A stretch of 41,835 nucleotides of DNA, taken from positions 121,546-163,380 of the IMG/VR virus record IMGVR_UViG_3300008108_000057; one strand, given 5' to 3'. Below the pieces are notes generated by a model, which was given only the letters and a program-made list of their open reading frames with translations, ran no database searches and had not been told where the DNA came from. Made by a program: the position numbers and the translations under genes. Within the stretch, counting starts at the first letter, position 1; every line of letters starts with the position of its first letter. Shown piece by piece: positions 23,633 to 30,632 of this stretch. The DNA is from a virus.

Positions 23633-24371
23633 TATCTGTGATGATGTTTATCATTATGGTAGCGTGAACCGAATCAGCCCAGAAGCTCCCGTACCTGTAT
23701 TAGAACTCACCCACACAAAAAAGCTTGCCGGTATGGCAGCAAATGTTTCTAAGAACTTACAGTCACTTGGTGCTAATGTCACCGAAGTTGTAGGAAATAA
23801 AATCTCAGTTAAAACTAGATTCATAGATGAGAAGTCTGGTCATCAACTTCTTAGATTAGATGAAGATGCAATTTCTGATCATATCTCTCTAAATGATATT
23901 CCAAAAAAAGAATACGATTGTGTTGTTATCTCTGATTATGGTAAAGGAACTCTTACATATAAAAATATAAGAGAAATTATTGATTCATATAAATCTTTAC
24001 CTATCTTCATTGACACAAAGAAACCAGATTTAGAACAATTTGATCAGATATATCCACCTACAAATGTTTTTATTAAAATCAATTCACCCGAAAGTAAAAA
24101 GCTAACTTCATTTCACAAAAATGTGATCGTAACTGATGGTAAAAATGGAGCAAGATATAAAGGAAATAACTATCCTTGTCTACAAGTAAATGTTGCTGAT
24201 GCTTGTGGTGCAGGAGATACATTCTTAGCCGCACTTGCAGTATATTACTGTGGATCAAAAGATATTCAAATTGCAATTAATTATGCTAATATAGCAGCAT
24301 CACTAACAGTGCAGCATCTTGGAGTGTATGCACCAACATTAAAGGAAATTGATGATGCGATTGTCAGGTAA
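23601..24371 (+). CDS. Heptose-7-phosphate kinase-like PfkB protein (HldE N-domain-like)
   Basis: 256 residues from GTG 23601, overlapping the adenylyltransferase by 32 bases. LLIGDICDDVYHYGSVNRIS followed by PEAPVPVLEL is diagnostic of the HldE kinase domain. The PfkB C-terminal signature is DACGAGDTFLAALA, with the catalytic Asp in GAGD. It is shorter than bacterial kinase domains (about 315-330) because the segment between GANVTEVVGN and the RLDED motif is compressed, and the usual GG becomes GM in LAGMAANV. Bacterial HldE is kinase first then transferase in one protein; here the order is reversed and split. Confidence 0.8.
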   Translation: MKRLNVLLIGDICDDVYHYGSVNRISPEAPVPVLELTHTKKLAGMAANVSKNLQSLGANVTEVVGNKISVKTRFIDEKSGHQLLRLDEDAISDHISLNDIPKKEYDCVVISDYGKGTLTYKNIREIIDSYKSLPIFIDTKKPDLEQFDQIYPPTNVFIKINSPESKKLTSFHKNVIVTDGKNGARYKGNNYPCLQVNVADACGAGDTFLAALAVYYCGSKDIQIAINYANIAASLTVQHLGVYAPTLKEIDDAIVR

Positions 24372-24714
24372 AGTAGAAAAAGGTTGGGGCCACGAAGAAA
24401 TCTGGGCAACCAATGATAAGTATTGTGGTAAGATGATGCACTTTAAAAAAGGTGCAAAGTTTAGTATGCATTTTCATGCTGAGAAAGATGAAACTTGGTA
24501 TGTCTTGTCTGGTGACTTTCAAGTAAATTGGATAGATACAAAAGATGCATCGATAAAACATTCCAGATTATCAGAAGGTTCTGTTTGGCATAATCCTCCA
24601 TTGATGCCGCATCAGTTAGTTTGCCACCAAGAAGGAACTATTATTGAAGTTTCAACACCAGATTCTGTGGAAGATAACTATAGAGTTTTACCAGGAGACT
24701 CACAAAAGACTTGA
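24352..24714 (+). CDS. Cupin, mannose-6-phosphate isomerase type II-like
   Basis: 120 residues from ATG 24352 (24355 equally possible; AAAGGA upstream). GWGHEEIW, MHFHAEKDETWYVLSGDF and PLMPHQLVCHQEGT are the two cupin motifs with metal-binding His/Glu residues. Such stand-alone cupins accompany sugar-nucleotide genes, so isomerase or epimerase activity on a phosphorylated sugar is a reasonable inference. The stop codon lies inside the -35 box of the next promoter. Overlaps the kinase end by 20 bases. Confidence 0.7.
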   Translation: MMRLSGKVEKGWGHEEIWATNDKYCGKMMHFKKGAKFSMHFHAEKDETWYVLSGDFQVNWIDTKDASIKHSRLSEGSVWHNPPLMPHQLVCHQEGTIIEVSTPDSVEDNYRVLPGDSQKT

Positions 24715-24739
24715 CAATTCATCCCATCTTTGATATGAT
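24711..24739 (+). promoter_or_regulatory. Sigma70 promoter driving an apparently leaderless mRNA
   Basis: TTGACA (24711-24716) contains the cupin stop codon (TGA 24712-24714). A 17-base spacer is followed by TATGAT (24734-24739). The next ATG is at 24746, about where transcription should start, and no Shine-Dalgarno is present. Confidence 0.85.
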
Positions 24740-24745
24740 ACTACC

Positions 24746-24991
24746 ATGAAAGATAAAACTCCAAGCCAGCTAACTAGCGAAATCATTGACCGAATGAAAC
24801 AGACACAACAGTTTCGTATTATGCGACCTGTGCCTGATGACTTTGAGTTTCGTGGTGGTCCTGTACCTTTTACTATTTCTATCAATGCTAAGGGTGTGAT
24901 GACATTTACTGTCTATGCGGTATCACTTGAAGAAGCTAACAAGAAGATAGATGCGTATTTGAATCCATATGATGGAGATGAATCAGCATGA
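24746..24991 (+). CDS. Hypothetical protein, likely leaderless translation
   Basis: 81 residues (QQFRIMRPVPDDFEFRGGPV, GVMTFTVYAVSLEEANKKID). I recall similar small phage proteins but no function. The ATG lies six bases after the -10 hexamer and has no upstream ribosome-binding sequence, so the transcript probably begins at or next to the start codon. Overlaps the next gene by ATGA. Confidence 0.6.
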   Translation: MKDKTPSQLTSEIIDRMKQTQQFRIMRPVPDDFEFRGGPVPFTISINAKGVMTFTVYAVSLEEANKKIDAYLNPYDGDESA

Positions 24992-25200
24992 GATGGAAGT
25001 TGAAAAATCCCGAACCTAAGATAGGTGATATTCGTCATTTAAAAGCATTTGCATTGTTTCCCACTATTGTTGGTGAATACATAGTTTGGTTAGAAAGTTG
25101 GCAAGTAACAGAAGAATATATGTTAAGTCTTGATGCAGCAGGTGCACCAAGACCAGAGTGGACAGAAGTATCACGGAGAACTTTAGATTATGACTTTTGA
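24988..25200 (+). CDS. Small hypothetical protein (IVWLESWQVTEEY)
   Basis: 70 residues, coupled by ATGA to the upstream gene and overlapping the next by 11 bases. Basic N-terminus, then a beta-rich stretch (FPTIVGEYIVWLESWQVTEE). No family recognised; expression is presumably by translational coupling from the leaderless gene. Confidence 0.6.
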   Translation: MRWKLKNPEPKIGDIRHLKAFALFPTIVGEYIVWLESWQVTEEYMLSLDAAGAPRPEWTEVSRRTLDYDF

Positions 25201-25606
25201 TAATTTTGAGAAATATCTCAAAGAAACTTATCCTAAAATGTATGACGATGTTTATTGTGGTGTCTACATTGACGAAGGATGGTATCATCTAATTGACATG
25301 GTATCTGAAATCATCCATAATCATGTAAAGTCTAGTAATAATGCTCGTCAATATTATATTGAAAAACAATACGAAAAAATTCCAAACGAAGTAGAGTATC
25401 CTAAAGTAGTCCAAATCAAAGAAAAATATGGTATGCTAAGATTCTATGCAGATAACACCGATAAGTATATGGATGGTGTCATAGACATGGCAGAGAAAAT
25501 GTCTTGTCATATCTGTGAAGTGTGTGGAGCAAAAGGAGAATTAAGAACGACTGGTTGGTGGAAAACTTTGTGTGATGAACACTATGTCCAACATCATCCC
25601 GTTTAA
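25190..25606 (+). CDS. Phage zinc-knuckle protein (KEKYGMLRFY family)
   Basis: 138 residues. VQIKEKYGMLRFYADNTDKY is followed by VIDMAEKMSCHICEVCGAKG and TLCDEHYVQHH: a treble-clef-like CxxC ... C..H arrangement. I recall this as a widespread phage hypothetical family whose members contain IKEKFGTLRFY. Role unknown. Overlaps both neighbours. Confidence 0.7.
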   Translation: MTFDNFEKYLKETYPKMYDDVYCGVYIDEGWYHLIDMVSEIIHNHVKSSNNARQYYIEKQYEKIPNEVEYPKVVQIKEKYGMLRFYADNTDKYMDGVIDMAEKMSCHICEVCGAKGELRTTGWWKTLCDEHYVQHHPV

Positions 25607-25727
25607 GAAGCCTGAAGCAAATACAGAACCTATTATAGATTCTGATTATTGGGGTACGTCATCATACTCACTATTAGAACTACTACAAGCAGTAAAGGAA
25701 AACAAAAATGAAAATAACGAAGAATAA
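25584..25727 (+). CDS. Possible small protein bridging two genes
   Basis: 47 residues (MSNIIPFKKPEANTEPIIDS ... KENKNENNEE). It fills the otherwise empty 100 bases and overlaps both neighbours by about 20 bases, as is normal here. No clear Shine-Dalgarno and no recognised family, so confidence is limited. Confidence 0.45.
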   Translation: MSNIIPFKKPEANTEPIIDSDYWGTSSYSLLELLQAVKENKNENNEE

Positions 25728-25893
25728 TGCGTATGTCAATCTTTTGGACTTACGCCGTAATCTCCGCATAGAGGATTACAGAGATCAGATGGATCGTTTA
25801 GAAGCAGCCATCAAAAAAGAAAAGTTGCAAGCCCATCAAGAGAGACAACATGAAATCGTAGTTTCAGTATCGAAAGTGGATGTGTATGTATAA
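25708..25893 (+). CDS. Small helical hypothetical protein
   Basis: 61 residues behind AAAGGA. NLLDLRRNLRIEDYRDQMDR and the following KKEKLQAHQERQHE suggest a helical hairpin. No family recognised. Overlaps the next gene by 14 bases. Confidence 0.55.
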   Translation: MKITKNNAYVNLLDLRRNLRIEDYRDQMDRLEAAIKKEKLQAHQERQHEIVVSVSKVDVYV

Positions 25894-26143
25894 CTGGCAA
25901 CTTAGAAGTCATGGATCAGAAACTTACTATTACTATGAAGAATCAACTGGCAAAATTTGTGGCAAAGCTTCAAAACTCGCTTTACAAGAGAACTGGTTTG
26001 CTGTAGTATACGTAAATGAGTACACTTACTGTTCGGCTGATGATGAAAGACATTTAGGACAATACCTAGATGCAACCTTTGCAAAGAAAGCCATTGAACA
26101 TTTTTGGGATGTAAAAAGCAGAACACTACTAGCGGAGAATTAA
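25880..26143 (+). CDS. Hypothetical protein, aromatic-rich
   Basis: 87 residues (85 if ATG 25886 is used). Tyr/Trp-rich beta pattern (SETYYYYEESTGKICGKASK, WFAVVYVNEYTYCSADDERH) and a helical end with AKKAIEHFWD. I recall related small proteins in T4-like phages, function unknown. Confidence 0.6.
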   Translation: MCMYNWQLRSHGSETYYYYEESTGKICGKASKLALQENWFAVVYVNEYTYCSADDERHLGQYLDATFAKKAIEHFWDVKSRTLLAEN

Positions 26144-26144
26144 T

Positions 26145-26294
26145 ATGGCGTTACCGAAGTTTTTTAGTTATGTTAAAGATGAAAAGGAACATAAACATTT
26201 TCATACCATTTACAATGCTCTCCCCAAGAGACAGAAAGTAAAATGGAGAAAGTCTATGAATCGTGCATTTAAAAATCGTACACAAGGAGAATGA
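26145..26294 (+). CDS. Small basic protein (RQKVKWRKSMNRAFKNRT)
   Basis: 49 residues, one base after the previous stop, ending in an AAGGAG that serves the next gene. Strongly basic C-terminal half suggests nucleic-acid contact, but no family is recognised. Confidence 0.5.
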   Translation: MALPKFFSYVKDEKEHKHFHTIYNALPKRQKVKWRKSMNRAFKNRTQGE

Positions 26295-26296
26295 TC

Positions 26297-26467
26297 ATGA
26301 GTGATGATATTAAACAAACTTTAATTTTTGTTGGTGGTTTTTTAGTCTTTTTTGGATTGATGTTTGGAGTTTCTATGTACTCAGACAATATTAGACATGA
26401 GTGCAGATTGAAAGCAATTGAGAAAGGTCTGAACGCATCCGAAATTCAAGTTGTGTGTAGATCATAA
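26297..26467 (+). CDS. Small single-pass membrane protein
   Basis: 56 residues from ATG 26297; AAGGAG (26284-26289) has ideal spacing to it and poor spacing to ATG 26291. One hydrophobic helix (TLIFVGGFLVFFGLMFGVSM) and a short soluble tail with two cysteines (ECRLKAIEKG, VVCRS). Function unknown. Confidence 0.6.
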   Translation: MSDDIKQTLIFVGGFLVFFGLMFGVSMYSDNIRHECRLKAIEKGLNASEIQVVCRS

Positions 26468-26474
26468 AACAACA

Positions 26475-26744
26475 ATGAGTACACTAGATTGTAATGAAGC
26501 CTTAGTCATTCTACAAGAAGAATGTGCTGAGGTCATACAGATTATCTCAAAGATACATCGATATGGTCTACACGGCTACAATCCTATCACGGCAGAATAC
26601 AATGATGGACTACTCAATAAAGAGGTCGGTGATTTACTTTGTATGATTGATATTTGTACTAAGAATAATATTCTCAAAGAAGCTGATTTGGAATTCTATA
26701 AAGAACAGAAACGTGACAAACTTAAACAGTGGAGTAATCTATGA
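26475..26744 (+). CDS. MazG-like NTP pyrophosphohydrolase
   Basis: 89 residues from ATG 26475. The all-alpha NTP-PPase signature is present: EECAE (Glu15, 16, 19) and EVGD (Glu50, Asp53), the magnesium-binding acids. Such phage enzymes hydrolyse (d)NTPs and have been proposed to modulate nucleotide pools or the alarmone ppGpp. Single-domain length is typical. Overlaps the next gene by ATGA. Confidence 0.8.
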   Translation: MSTLDCNEALVILQEECAEVIQIISKIHRYGLHGYNPITAEYNDGLLNKEVGDLLCMIDICTKNNILKEADLEFYKEQKRDKLKQWSNL

Positions 26745-27010
26745 AACCTAAGTTTATAGAACTAGTAGACAAAGCAGGCTTTGCTATATGGGATGATGAA
26801 GAATGGCGACCAAAAGATGCTTTTGTTGACTGGTCATCAAACTATGACAAAGAACTAGAAAATTTCTATGAGTTGATTGTTTCAGAATGTGCTAGTCTTG
26901 TACGAGAGTATACGTTGAGGAAGTCTGGTGTTGAAAACCCATATACTGGTGCAGTCTTTATAGAAGAAGAAGTTTTAAAACATTTTGGACAATTACGATT
27001 AGATGATTAA
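26741..27010 (+). CDS. Hypothetical protein with ELIVSEC motif
   Basis: 89 residues. YELIVSECASLVREY and a C-terminal VLKHFGQLRL match the short family that recurs in this window at 27513 and 41500 (ELIVxEC plus a K-x-F end). Function unknown. Coupled by ATGA upstream and overlapping the next gene by eight bases. Confidence 0.6.
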   Translation: MKPKFIELVDKAGFAIWDDEEWRPKDAFVDWSSNYDKELENFYELIVSECASLVREYTLRKSGVENPYTGAVFIEEEVLKHFGQLRLDD

Positions 27011-27200
27011 TAAGAAAATACAAGAACTAACTGGTCAATGCTGGAGTCATTACATCAATGGTGTATTGATTGATGGCCATCTACATTTTGATTCAGTCAA
27101 GTTTGCTAATTTGCTTATACAAGAAATAGAAACTTATATACAAGAAGCAGAAGGTGATATTGACTATGTACGTTTTTTAATTGACAGAAATCTCAAATGA
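27003..27200 (+). CDS. Small hypothetical protein (KFANLLIQEIE)
   Basis: 65 residues. KIQELTGQCWSHYINGVLID followed by KFANLLIQEIETYIQEAEGD is distantly like the ELIVxEC proteins next door but lacks the cysteine. Ends by ATGA overlap with a lipoprotein gene. Confidence 0.55.
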   Translation: MINKKIQELTGQCWSHYINGVLIDGHLHFDSVKFANLLIQEIETYIQEAEGDIDYVRFLIDRNLK

Positions 27201-27349
27201 AAAAACTGCTGCTAGTTTGTTTACTATTATCTGGTTGTTCTACAGTACAAAAGGTTACTACTGACGCTAGGAATGAATTCAAAAAAGAAGTTAATGGTTT
27301 TAAAGCAGACTTCTCCAGAGTCTTTCTAAAAAAAGAAGTCTATGAATAA
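27197..27349 (+). CDS. Small lipoprotein, first of a tandem pair
   Basis: 50 residues with a lipoprotein signal (MKKLLLVCLLLSGC; lipobox LSGC, Cys14), then a helical soluble part (DARNEFKKEVNGFKADFSRV). Ends with an eight-base overlap into a second lipoprotein gene. The lysis cassette is 20 kb away, so a role in superinfection exclusion or envelope remodelling is possible. Confidence 0.65.
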   Translation: MKKLLLVCLLLSGCSTVQKVTTDARNEFKKEVNGFKADFSRVFLKKEVYE

Positions 27350-27485
27350 GTTTATTTTAGTAGCTGTATTATTCATTTCTGGTTGCCAATCACCACTTAT
27401 CATACGAGCCTTACCGAGTCCAACAGGAAACTCTAAAGACTGTATACAAGGCAAACAAATCACCTGCGAATGGTCCACAAGATAA
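27342..27485 (+). CDS. Small lipoprotein, second of a tandem pair
   Basis: 47 residues: lipoprotein signal MNKFILVAVLFISGC (lipobox ISGC, Cys15), then a short proline-containing tail with two further cysteines (SKDCIQGKQITCEW). Overlaps the first lipoprotein gene. Function unknown. Confidence 0.6.
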   Translation: MNKFILVAVLFISGCQSPLIIRALPSPTGNSKDCIQGKQITCEWSTR

Positions 27486-27512
27486 TCATTAACGACAACA
27501 GAAAGAAACAAA

Positions 27513-27770
27513 GTGAACGAACAACTTAAAACATTAATGATCAAACACGGGCTTCACAAACACATCACAGAAGATTGTCAGAATCGTATGGAGATGTTAG
27601 CCGAGTTGATTGTTCAAGAATGTGCTGCTTGCTGTGGTTCTCAAGCTGACAAGAAGAACATTCGAAAGCGGTTTGGACTTCAAGTTGAGTCTAATGTTGA
27701 GTATGAAGGACCTGATGCACACGGGTCAATCACAAGCCAATATACCAGAGAATATAATCTACCAAAATGA
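27513..27770 (+). CDS. Hypothetical protein with ELIVQEC motif, GTG start
   Basis: 85 residues from GTG 27513. MEMLAELIVQECAACC is followed by NIRKRFGLQ: the same core as 26741 and 41500, here with a longer variable C-terminus. I recall many phage genomes with several copies of this family. Function unknown. Overlaps the next gene by ATGA. Confidence 0.6.
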   Translation: MNEQLKTLMIKHGLHKHITEDCQNRMEMLAELIVQECAACCGSQADKKNIRKRFGLQVESNVEYEGPDAHGSITSQYTREYNLPK

Positions 27771-27943
27771 ACGAACAAGACCTAGTATACAGACTTCGTA
27801 AGAGAGCAGAGATACGCCGTCAGATACCTTCCAGAAAGTCAGTACAGAATGGTGAGCCTGACAGAATCGCTGACCTGCTAGAAGAAGCCGCAAATGAGAT
27901 TGAGAAACTACGAGAGAAGGAGCAATCATGGCACAATGGATAA
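27767..27943 (+). CDS. Small charged helical protein
   Basis: 58 residues (YRLRKRAEIRRQIPSRKSVQ, RIADLLEEAANEIEKLREKE), mostly a basic helix then an acidic coiled coil. I recall related phage proteins in which the second helix is conserved. ATGA-coupled upstream and overlapping the next gene by 16 bases. Confidence 0.55.
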   Translation: MNEQDLVYRLRKRAEIRRQIPSRKSVQNGEPDRIADLLEEAANEIEKLREKEQSWHNG

Positions 27944-28368
27944 TTCACCCAAGCTGGAAGAAGTCACTCATTGAACGTCAGTATTATCACAAAGGTGACA
28001 ATACGGTTATGTCAGAAACAGGATGGCGTTGGGGTAGCTTTGAAGTAGAGACAGAAGATGAGAATGTACCCAAGATTAGTGCGGGTGATAATCTATGGGA
28101 CTGTGGGTATGATGTTCAACTCATGGAGACTTGGGATGGCTGTTGGGACACTTATGACCTAGATGACTGTGATGAAGCAACCCAACAGTGGATTGAAGAA
28201 TATTTTGAAGAAGGTAATAATATCTACGACCTAGAAGAACAAGAATGGGTGCAAGGTGACTCTGAGATGATTATTGACTGTGATCCTATCTTTGAACGAG
28301 TTGATGGTCCCAATGCTGGTAAGAAGTATGATACTGATGGTAATGAAGTGATTGAAGGAGAAGAATAA
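27928..28368 (+). CDS. Conserved acidic phage protein (WKKSLIERQYY family)
   Basis: 146 residues behind AAGGAG. SWKKSLIERQYYHKGDNTVM and TGWRWGSFEVETED are strongly patterned, the rest is very acidic with many Trp (TWDGCWDTYDLDDCDEATQQ). I recall the family in large phages of proteobacteria and cyanobacteria; function unknown. Coupled to the next gene by TAATG. Confidence 0.7.
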   Translation: MAQWIIHPSWKKSLIERQYYHKGDNTVMSETGWRWGSFEVETEDENVPKISAGDNLWDCGYDVQLMETWDGCWDTYDLDDCDEATQQWIEEYFEEGNNIYDLEEQEWVQGDSEMIIDCDPIFERVDGPNAGKKYDTDGNEVIEGEE

Positions 28369-28874
28369 TGGTCACCATAGTCAAACACGAATGGCATCAA
28401 GTAGACGAACAGTATGCATTTTATCTAGATGAAGAAACACTCAGTGATATCTACCCAGACCTCGATGTAGGTGAGATCGTTTCTCTACTAGTACGCATAG
28501 AGAATGGTGAAGTAGACGTTAATGATATTATTCAAGATGCTTATGATAATGACATAGAGATTGACTGGGAACATCAGTATTCTGACTGTTGGACCGCCCG
28601 TAAAGGAGGTTACGAGGTTACCTATGAGTTGGGTGATGAGAACTCCTGGGTAGCACCAGAGACACCGCCAGAGCCTACACACAAATGCACCAACTGTAAG
28701 TGGGCTGGTCAGAGCTATGATGCTGAGTGGTCCTGGACAGACAAAGAAGGTAATGAACTAGAAGATCCTAGACACATTTGCCCATACTGCGAATCAGACA
28801 CAGAGTTGACCGAGCATGGAATACAGCAAGAAAAAGAAGCTGAGGAAAGACGCCGAAAGTGGGATAACTCCTAA
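28368..28874 (+). CDS. Acidic protein with C-terminal zinc ribbon
   Basis: 168 residues. An acidic N-terminal region (LDVGEIVSLLVRIENGEVDV) is followed by a zinc ribbon (CTNCKWAG ... CPYCESD) and a charged tail. Zinc ribbon and acidity suggest a protein- or nucleic-acid-interaction adaptor. No family named. Confidence 0.65.
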   Translation: MVTIVKHEWHQVDEQYAFYLDEETLSDIYPDLDVGEIVSLLVRIENGEVDVNDIIQDAYDNDIEIDWEHQYSDCWTARKGGYEVTYELGDENSWVAPETPPEPTHKCTNCKWAGQSYDAEWSWTDKEGNELEDPRHICPYCESDTELTEHGIQQEKEAEERRRKWDNS

Positions 28875-28880
28875 GCGTCT

Positions 28881-29570
28881 ATGATACACACTATTTTTCC
28901 TCTGTGTGTAGGCGAATACTTCTACAAGAACCATGAGGATTACAAAAGACGTTTTCTACCTAGAGCAGACTCTTATATTATCAGAGAGCCTGACGGAAGC
29001 TTAGTGTCTGGTGAAGTTACTGGTATCAATGATATCCACACTGATCCTGACTATTACGACTTATTCAAGTTTATATCAGATTCATGTAAACAATACTTTA
29101 ATGCTATAGAGTTTGATCCTAGTGTATTTGATATTATGATCTCAAAAACCTGGCTGACCGTTCTCCATGGTGAGACCAGCGTTCCTCCTCATATGCACGA
29201 AACCAGTCATTACTCGTTTGTGTATTATATCTCTGCACCAGTCAGTTCAGACTTATTGACTTTCTTTATAGACAGAAGTCCTAATGAACCTTTTCATGGT
29301 GCATTTCATGATAATCGAAATAGTAAAGTCAAAACACTTGTAAGAAAATATAATCAGTTTAACAGTCTGACTTGGAGTTTTACTCCTGAGCAAGGTAAGC
29401 TGTTTCTATTTCCTAGCCATGTAAAGCATTATACAGAGAAAGCAGGTGATGGTCAAAATCGCTTTCGTTTGTCGATAGCTGGTGATATTCTCTTATGCTA
29501 TAAAGAAGATCAAAGACCTAACTATCCCACTGGTTTGTTTCCAGTAAGCCAATGGAGAAAGTATGAGTGA
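28881..29570 (+). CDS. 2OG-Fe(II) oxygenase-like protein
   Basis: 229 residues. The pattern matches the phage 2OG-oxygenase family (TIGR02466-like, from memory): WLTVLHGETSVPPHMHETSH supplies the first metal ligands, YSFVYYISAP is a core strand, GKLFLFPSHVKHYTEKAG the distal histidine, and RFRLSIAGDI the 2-oxoglutarate-binding arginine. Substrate unknown. It is the second oxygenase-like protein in the window (see 15388). Confidence 0.7.
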   Translation: MIHTIFPLCVGEYFYKNHEDYKRRFLPRADSYIIREPDGSLVSGEVTGINDIHTDPDYYDLFKFISDSCKQYFNAIEFDPSVFDIMISKTWLTVLHGETSVPPHMHETSHYSFVYYISAPVSSDLLTFFIDRSPNEPFHGAFHDNRNSKVKTLVRKYNQFNSLTWSFTPEQGKLFLFPSHVKHYTEKAGDGQNRFRLSIAGDILLCYKEDQRPNYPTGLFPVSQWRKYE

Positions 29571-29676
29571 TTATCTTAGAGAAAAAATTCGAAAATCCTG
29601 TGGTTCCGCTCCGGAAAAAATTTTGGATTCTGTGGGTTCCACTTCCAGATTTCCAGTTACGGGTCTAGGGGTTTGA
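29563..29676 (+). CDS. Possible very small gene before terminator
   Basis: 37 codons (MSDYLREKIRKSCGSAPEKI ... TGLGV) with GGAG well placed upstream and an eight-base overlap with the oxygenase end. The DNA contains an imperfect direct repeat (GTGGTTCCGCTCC against GTGGGTTCCACTTCC), which accounts for much of the frame. It could be real or fortuitous. Confidence 0.3.
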   Translation: MSDYLREKIRKSCGSAPEKILDSVGSTSRFPVTGLGV

Positions 29677-29695
29677 GATTCCAACCCTTTTTTTA
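29667..29695 (+). terminator. Rho-independent terminator before the early-type region
   Basis: AGGGGTT (29667-29673), a nine-base loop and AACCCTT (29683-29689), then a run of T to 29694. Seven-pair stem with one G-T wobble. It separates the 24.7-29.6 kb genes from the promoter-rich region. Confidence 0.65.
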
Positions 29696-29772
29696 ATTTC
29701 ACTAAGCCCACCAAAGTTGTCCTCCTAGCAACACCCAGCCCCAGGAAACCACCCCAGGAGCCTACAAAGCCC
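29696..29772. other. Untranslated C-rich stretch
   Basis: Between the terminator and the next promoter the + strand is rich in C and CCA/CCC (AGCCCCAGGAAACC-type runs). No reading frame, repeat or convincing hairpin is seen. Confidence 0.5.
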
Positions 29773-29801
29773 TTGACAATTGGCACCGAATCTCCTATAC
29801 T
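29773..29801 (+). promoter_or_regulatory. Sigma70 early-type promoter
   Basis: TTGACA (29773-29778), a 17-base spacer and TATACT (29796-29801), flanked by AATTGGC after the -35 as at several later copies. Confidence 0.9.
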
Positions 29802-29834
29802 ATCTTCATTGAAACAAAACAACGGAGAAACCAA

Positions 29835-29969
29835 ATGTTCCAAGCCATTATCATTTCAGCATCAGTCCTCTTCGGAGCCTATTTCCACAAAGCCGTCCTA
29901 ACCGTAGCCTCCATCGTGGGCAGTGGTGCCTATAACGTAGCCTGCGACCTGATCAGCCTCTGCCGTTAA
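29835..29969 (+). CDS. Very small membrane protein
   Basis: 44 residues behind CGGAG. Hydrophobic throughout (AIIISASVLFGAYFHKAVLT, then VASIVGSGAYNVACDLISLC). Its codons favour third-position C (GCC, ATC, CTC), unlike genes upstream. First gene behind an early-type promoter; a host-directed membrane peptide is possible. Confidence 0.55.
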   Translation: MFQAIIISASVLFGAYFHKAVLTVASIVGSGAYNVACDLISLCR

Positions 29970-29983
29970 TAAAAGGATACCAT

Positions 29984-30079
29984 ATGGATACCGCACAAAT
30001 TATCTTTATTGTAATTACACTTATTGCAGCACCTTACATTGTATGGGATGCATTGAATGACCGCAAAGGAGACCAATAA
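29984..30079 (+). CDS. Tiny single-pass membrane peptide
   Basis: 31 residues: MDTAQIIFIVITLIAAPYIV is a transmembrane helix, then WDALNDRKGDQ. AAAGGA lies seven bases upstream and the stop overlaps the next start (TAATG), which supports real translation. Confidence 0.55.
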   Translation: MDTAQIIFIVITLIAAPYIVWDALNDRKGDQ

Positions 30080-30318
30080 TGACCGAATTTGAATCAAAAT
30101 GCTATGGCATGTCCGAAGCCAATATCCGTGACCAGTATATGGACAGTCTAACCGCTAAATTTGTTGGACTGGAAATGGTCGCCATGGGTGTACTATCCGA
30201 TGCCCAAGAATTGATATCATTTGGACATGACCAAGCCTACGACCAAGCCAGAAAAAATATCAATATTGCAAAATTTATATTGGCTGAAATGATGGATGCC
30301 CGTAGGGAAAAAGCTTGA
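30079..30318 (+). CDS. Conserved small phage protein (LSDAQELISFG)
   Basis: 79 residues. KCYGMSEANIRDQYMDSLTA, GLEMVAMGVLSDAQELI and ARKNINIAKFILAEMM form an all-helical pattern I recall from many large phages; function unknown. The stop codon TGA (30316-30318) is inside the -35 of the following promoter. Confidence 0.65.
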   Translation: MTEFESKCYGMSEANIRDQYMDSLTAKFVGLEMVAMGVLSDAQELISFGHDQAYDQARKNINIAKFILAEMMDARREKA

Positions 30319-30343
30319 CAATTGGTACCTTATCCACTATACT
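30315..30343 (+). promoter_or_regulatory. Sigma70 early-type promoter
   Basis: TTGACA (30315-30320), a 17-base spacer and TATACT (30338-30343). Leader contains TTGATTGATTGA before the Shine-Dalgarno. The upstream gene's stop lies within the -35. Confidence 0.9.
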
Positions 30344-30374
30344 TGATCCATTGATTGATTGACAGGAGAAAATT

Positions 30375-30566
30375 ATGAATTCAATATCATACGAAACCGC
30401 TGTGGAAATGTTCGAGGATGCCCTGGATTGTGAGGGTCCTGTGATGGTTGCTGGATTGACATTTAACCGTTCCACGATCCTCAAGGAATGCGACCCAGTA
30501 GCCTACCGGTGTTATCTAAGTGACTATATTGCCAGCCTCGAGGATGATTTTGAAATTGAGGATTGA
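30375..30566 (+). CDS. Small hypothetical protein
   Basis: 63 residues behind AGGAG. SISYETAVEMFEDALDCEGP, LTFNRSTILKECDPVAYRCY and LSDYIASLEDDFEIED: helical and acidic. The arrangement resembles small phage proteins with a conserved FxxSxIL-DPVAYR core, from memory. Function unknown. Confidence 0.6.
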   Translation: MNSISYETAVEMFEDALDCEGPVMVAGLTFNRSTILKECDPVAYRCYLSDYIASLEDDFEIED

Positions 30567-30569
30567 GGC

Positions 30570-30598
30570 TTGACAATTGGTAGTGGATCCATTATACT
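30570..30598 (+). promoter_or_regulatory. Sigma70 early-type promoter
   Basis: TTGACA (30570-30575), a 17-base spacer and TATACT (30593-30598), followed by GTATCCATAC as at other copies. Confidence 0.9.
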
Positions 30599-30632
30599 GT
30601 ATCCATACACTGAGAAAACGAAAGGAAACCAA

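Noticed and set aside
29571-29843. 90-codon frame on the - strand
   Set aside because: It runs antisense through a terminator and a promoter, has no ribosome-binding site and no recognisable protein pattern.
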